Shown here piece after piece: positions 16,331 to 16,906 of a stretch of 16,906 nt of DNA. A program made the translations under genes and the position numbers. A model generated the notes under the pieces. It did not search any database. It worked only from the letters and a program-made list of their open reading frames with translations, and was not told where the DNA came from. Where the stretch lies: the NCBI GenBank assembly GCA_014904985.1, contig MU129411.1, positions 1 through 16,906 of the forward strand. The letters are read 5' to 3'. The number at the start of each line of letters is the position of its first letter. The first letter of the stretch is position 1. Source of the stretch: Hydnum rufescens UP504 (taxonomy: Eukaryota > Basidiomycota > Agaricomycetes > Cantharellales > Hydnaceae).

Positions 16331-16662
16331 ATATTGCATTATTTGACTTTGAATATATGCGGGGGTCGTCGTTAGACGAGGCAGAGTTGACGTTCCTGTA
16401 AACAGAGGAGAGAGGGTAATCCTCCTGCTCTAGGCACTGGCTTCGAGTGGACGGGCCACACATGAGGCTAAGCACTGGCTTCACCTCATACGTGGGAGAA
16501 GCAGAGGGAGAGGGGAAAAGAATAAGGGAAGGGTGGTAGTAGCTGGCTAAGGGGCCAGACTACTATCTAAGGAGGTCAGGGAATGGTCAGCTGGTAGGTC
16601 AGAGAAGGGATTCACTTAGTAGAGTCGCGCTTGTACGTGACTCTCCCTTATCCTTTGCAACA
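16331..16662. mobile_element. Possible solo LTR or short insertion
   Basis: Protease-element similarity stops near 16330, and the intervening ~0.3 kb is bounded by TG (16335 or 16358) and CA (ending GCAACA at 16662). After it, a frame beginning MLYGQAGQTLPLI could be the continuation of the same element. Target duplication is not clear and terminal repeats beyond TG/CA are weak. The plus strand is purine-rich (16500-16560). Confidence 0.35.
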
Positions 16663-16906
16663 CCATGCTCTATGGCCAGGCTGGTCAGACACTTCCATTG
16701 ATCTCAAAAGGCATGTCATTTTGATGTTTGTATAGGACCTAATAGGCCTGTGTTCTCTTTGATATCAAATATTGATCAAAAGGGGCCTTTATATCGAACA
16801 AGTGCAGTTTTGACATAGTTTTGACATCAATTTGAGATCAAAGTATGGACTTGAACTTTTACTAGGCTTTATTTGAGATCAAAGTACGGACTTGAGAATT
16901 CTGTTA
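16663..16906. repeat. AT-rich tail with a 24-bp direct repeat
   Basis: TTTGAGATCAAAGTA.GGACTTGA occurs at 16831-16854 and 16872-16895, differing at one base, period 41 bp. Related words GATATCAAA, TGATCAAAAG and GATCTCAAAAG are scattered upstream. No gene is visible apart from the possible short continuation of the retroelement at the start of this interval. Confidence 0.7.

Overview
The window looks like repeat-rich chromosomal DNA of a filamentous fungus, most likely a basidiomycete (Agaricomycetes). The reasons are: (1) introns of about 95-115 nt with GTAAGT-type donors, CTAAC/CTAAT branch points and TTCTAG acceptors; (2) a Ty3/gypsy chromovirus pol with a C-terminal chromodomain; (3) a second Ty3-like protease ORF of a type I associate with mushroom genomes. 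The taxon is inferred. I see no intact single-copy host gene.

Region 1 (1-4560) is the most unusual part. It is an array of about 13 modules, each made of exon-end hairpin A, a 5' splice site, and a short intron that carries hairpin B and ends in a branch point and acceptor. Five modules point left (118-1610) and eight point right (2357-4244). They are mirrored around a nearly spacerless palindrome centred at 1982/1983, and three more A hairpins without introns lie at the right end. Both stems carry paired, compensatory changes between copies, while the exon bodies diverge more freely. This looks like a structured, spliced RNA locus, or an element whose hairpins are maintained. I do not recognise it as a known system.

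Region 2 (4560-10670) holds a decayed chromovirus pol: protease, reverse transcriptase (RT), RNase H, integrase and chromodomain. It has single-base frameshifts, TGA stops, a YIDN instead of YIDD active site, and a 1.38-kb insertion splitting the integrase core. No gag is seen upstream.

Region 3 (10670-15390) contains a short unknown ORF, gene-poor DNA with minisatellite copies and bZIP-type motif clusters, a second unknown ORF fragment, and a frameshifted ORF that runs to a polypurine tract. A probable LTR start follows it; its first bases match the start of the insertion in Region 2.

Region 4 (15390-16906) has the N-terminal/protease part of a second Ty3-like element, interrupted by one TGA. 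A TG...CA sequence of about 0.3 kb, possibly a solo LTR, follows, then AT-rich DNA with short direct repeats.

Overall the window is a nest of dead retroelements next to a mirrored hairpin/intron array. Splicing of the array is predicted from sequence only.
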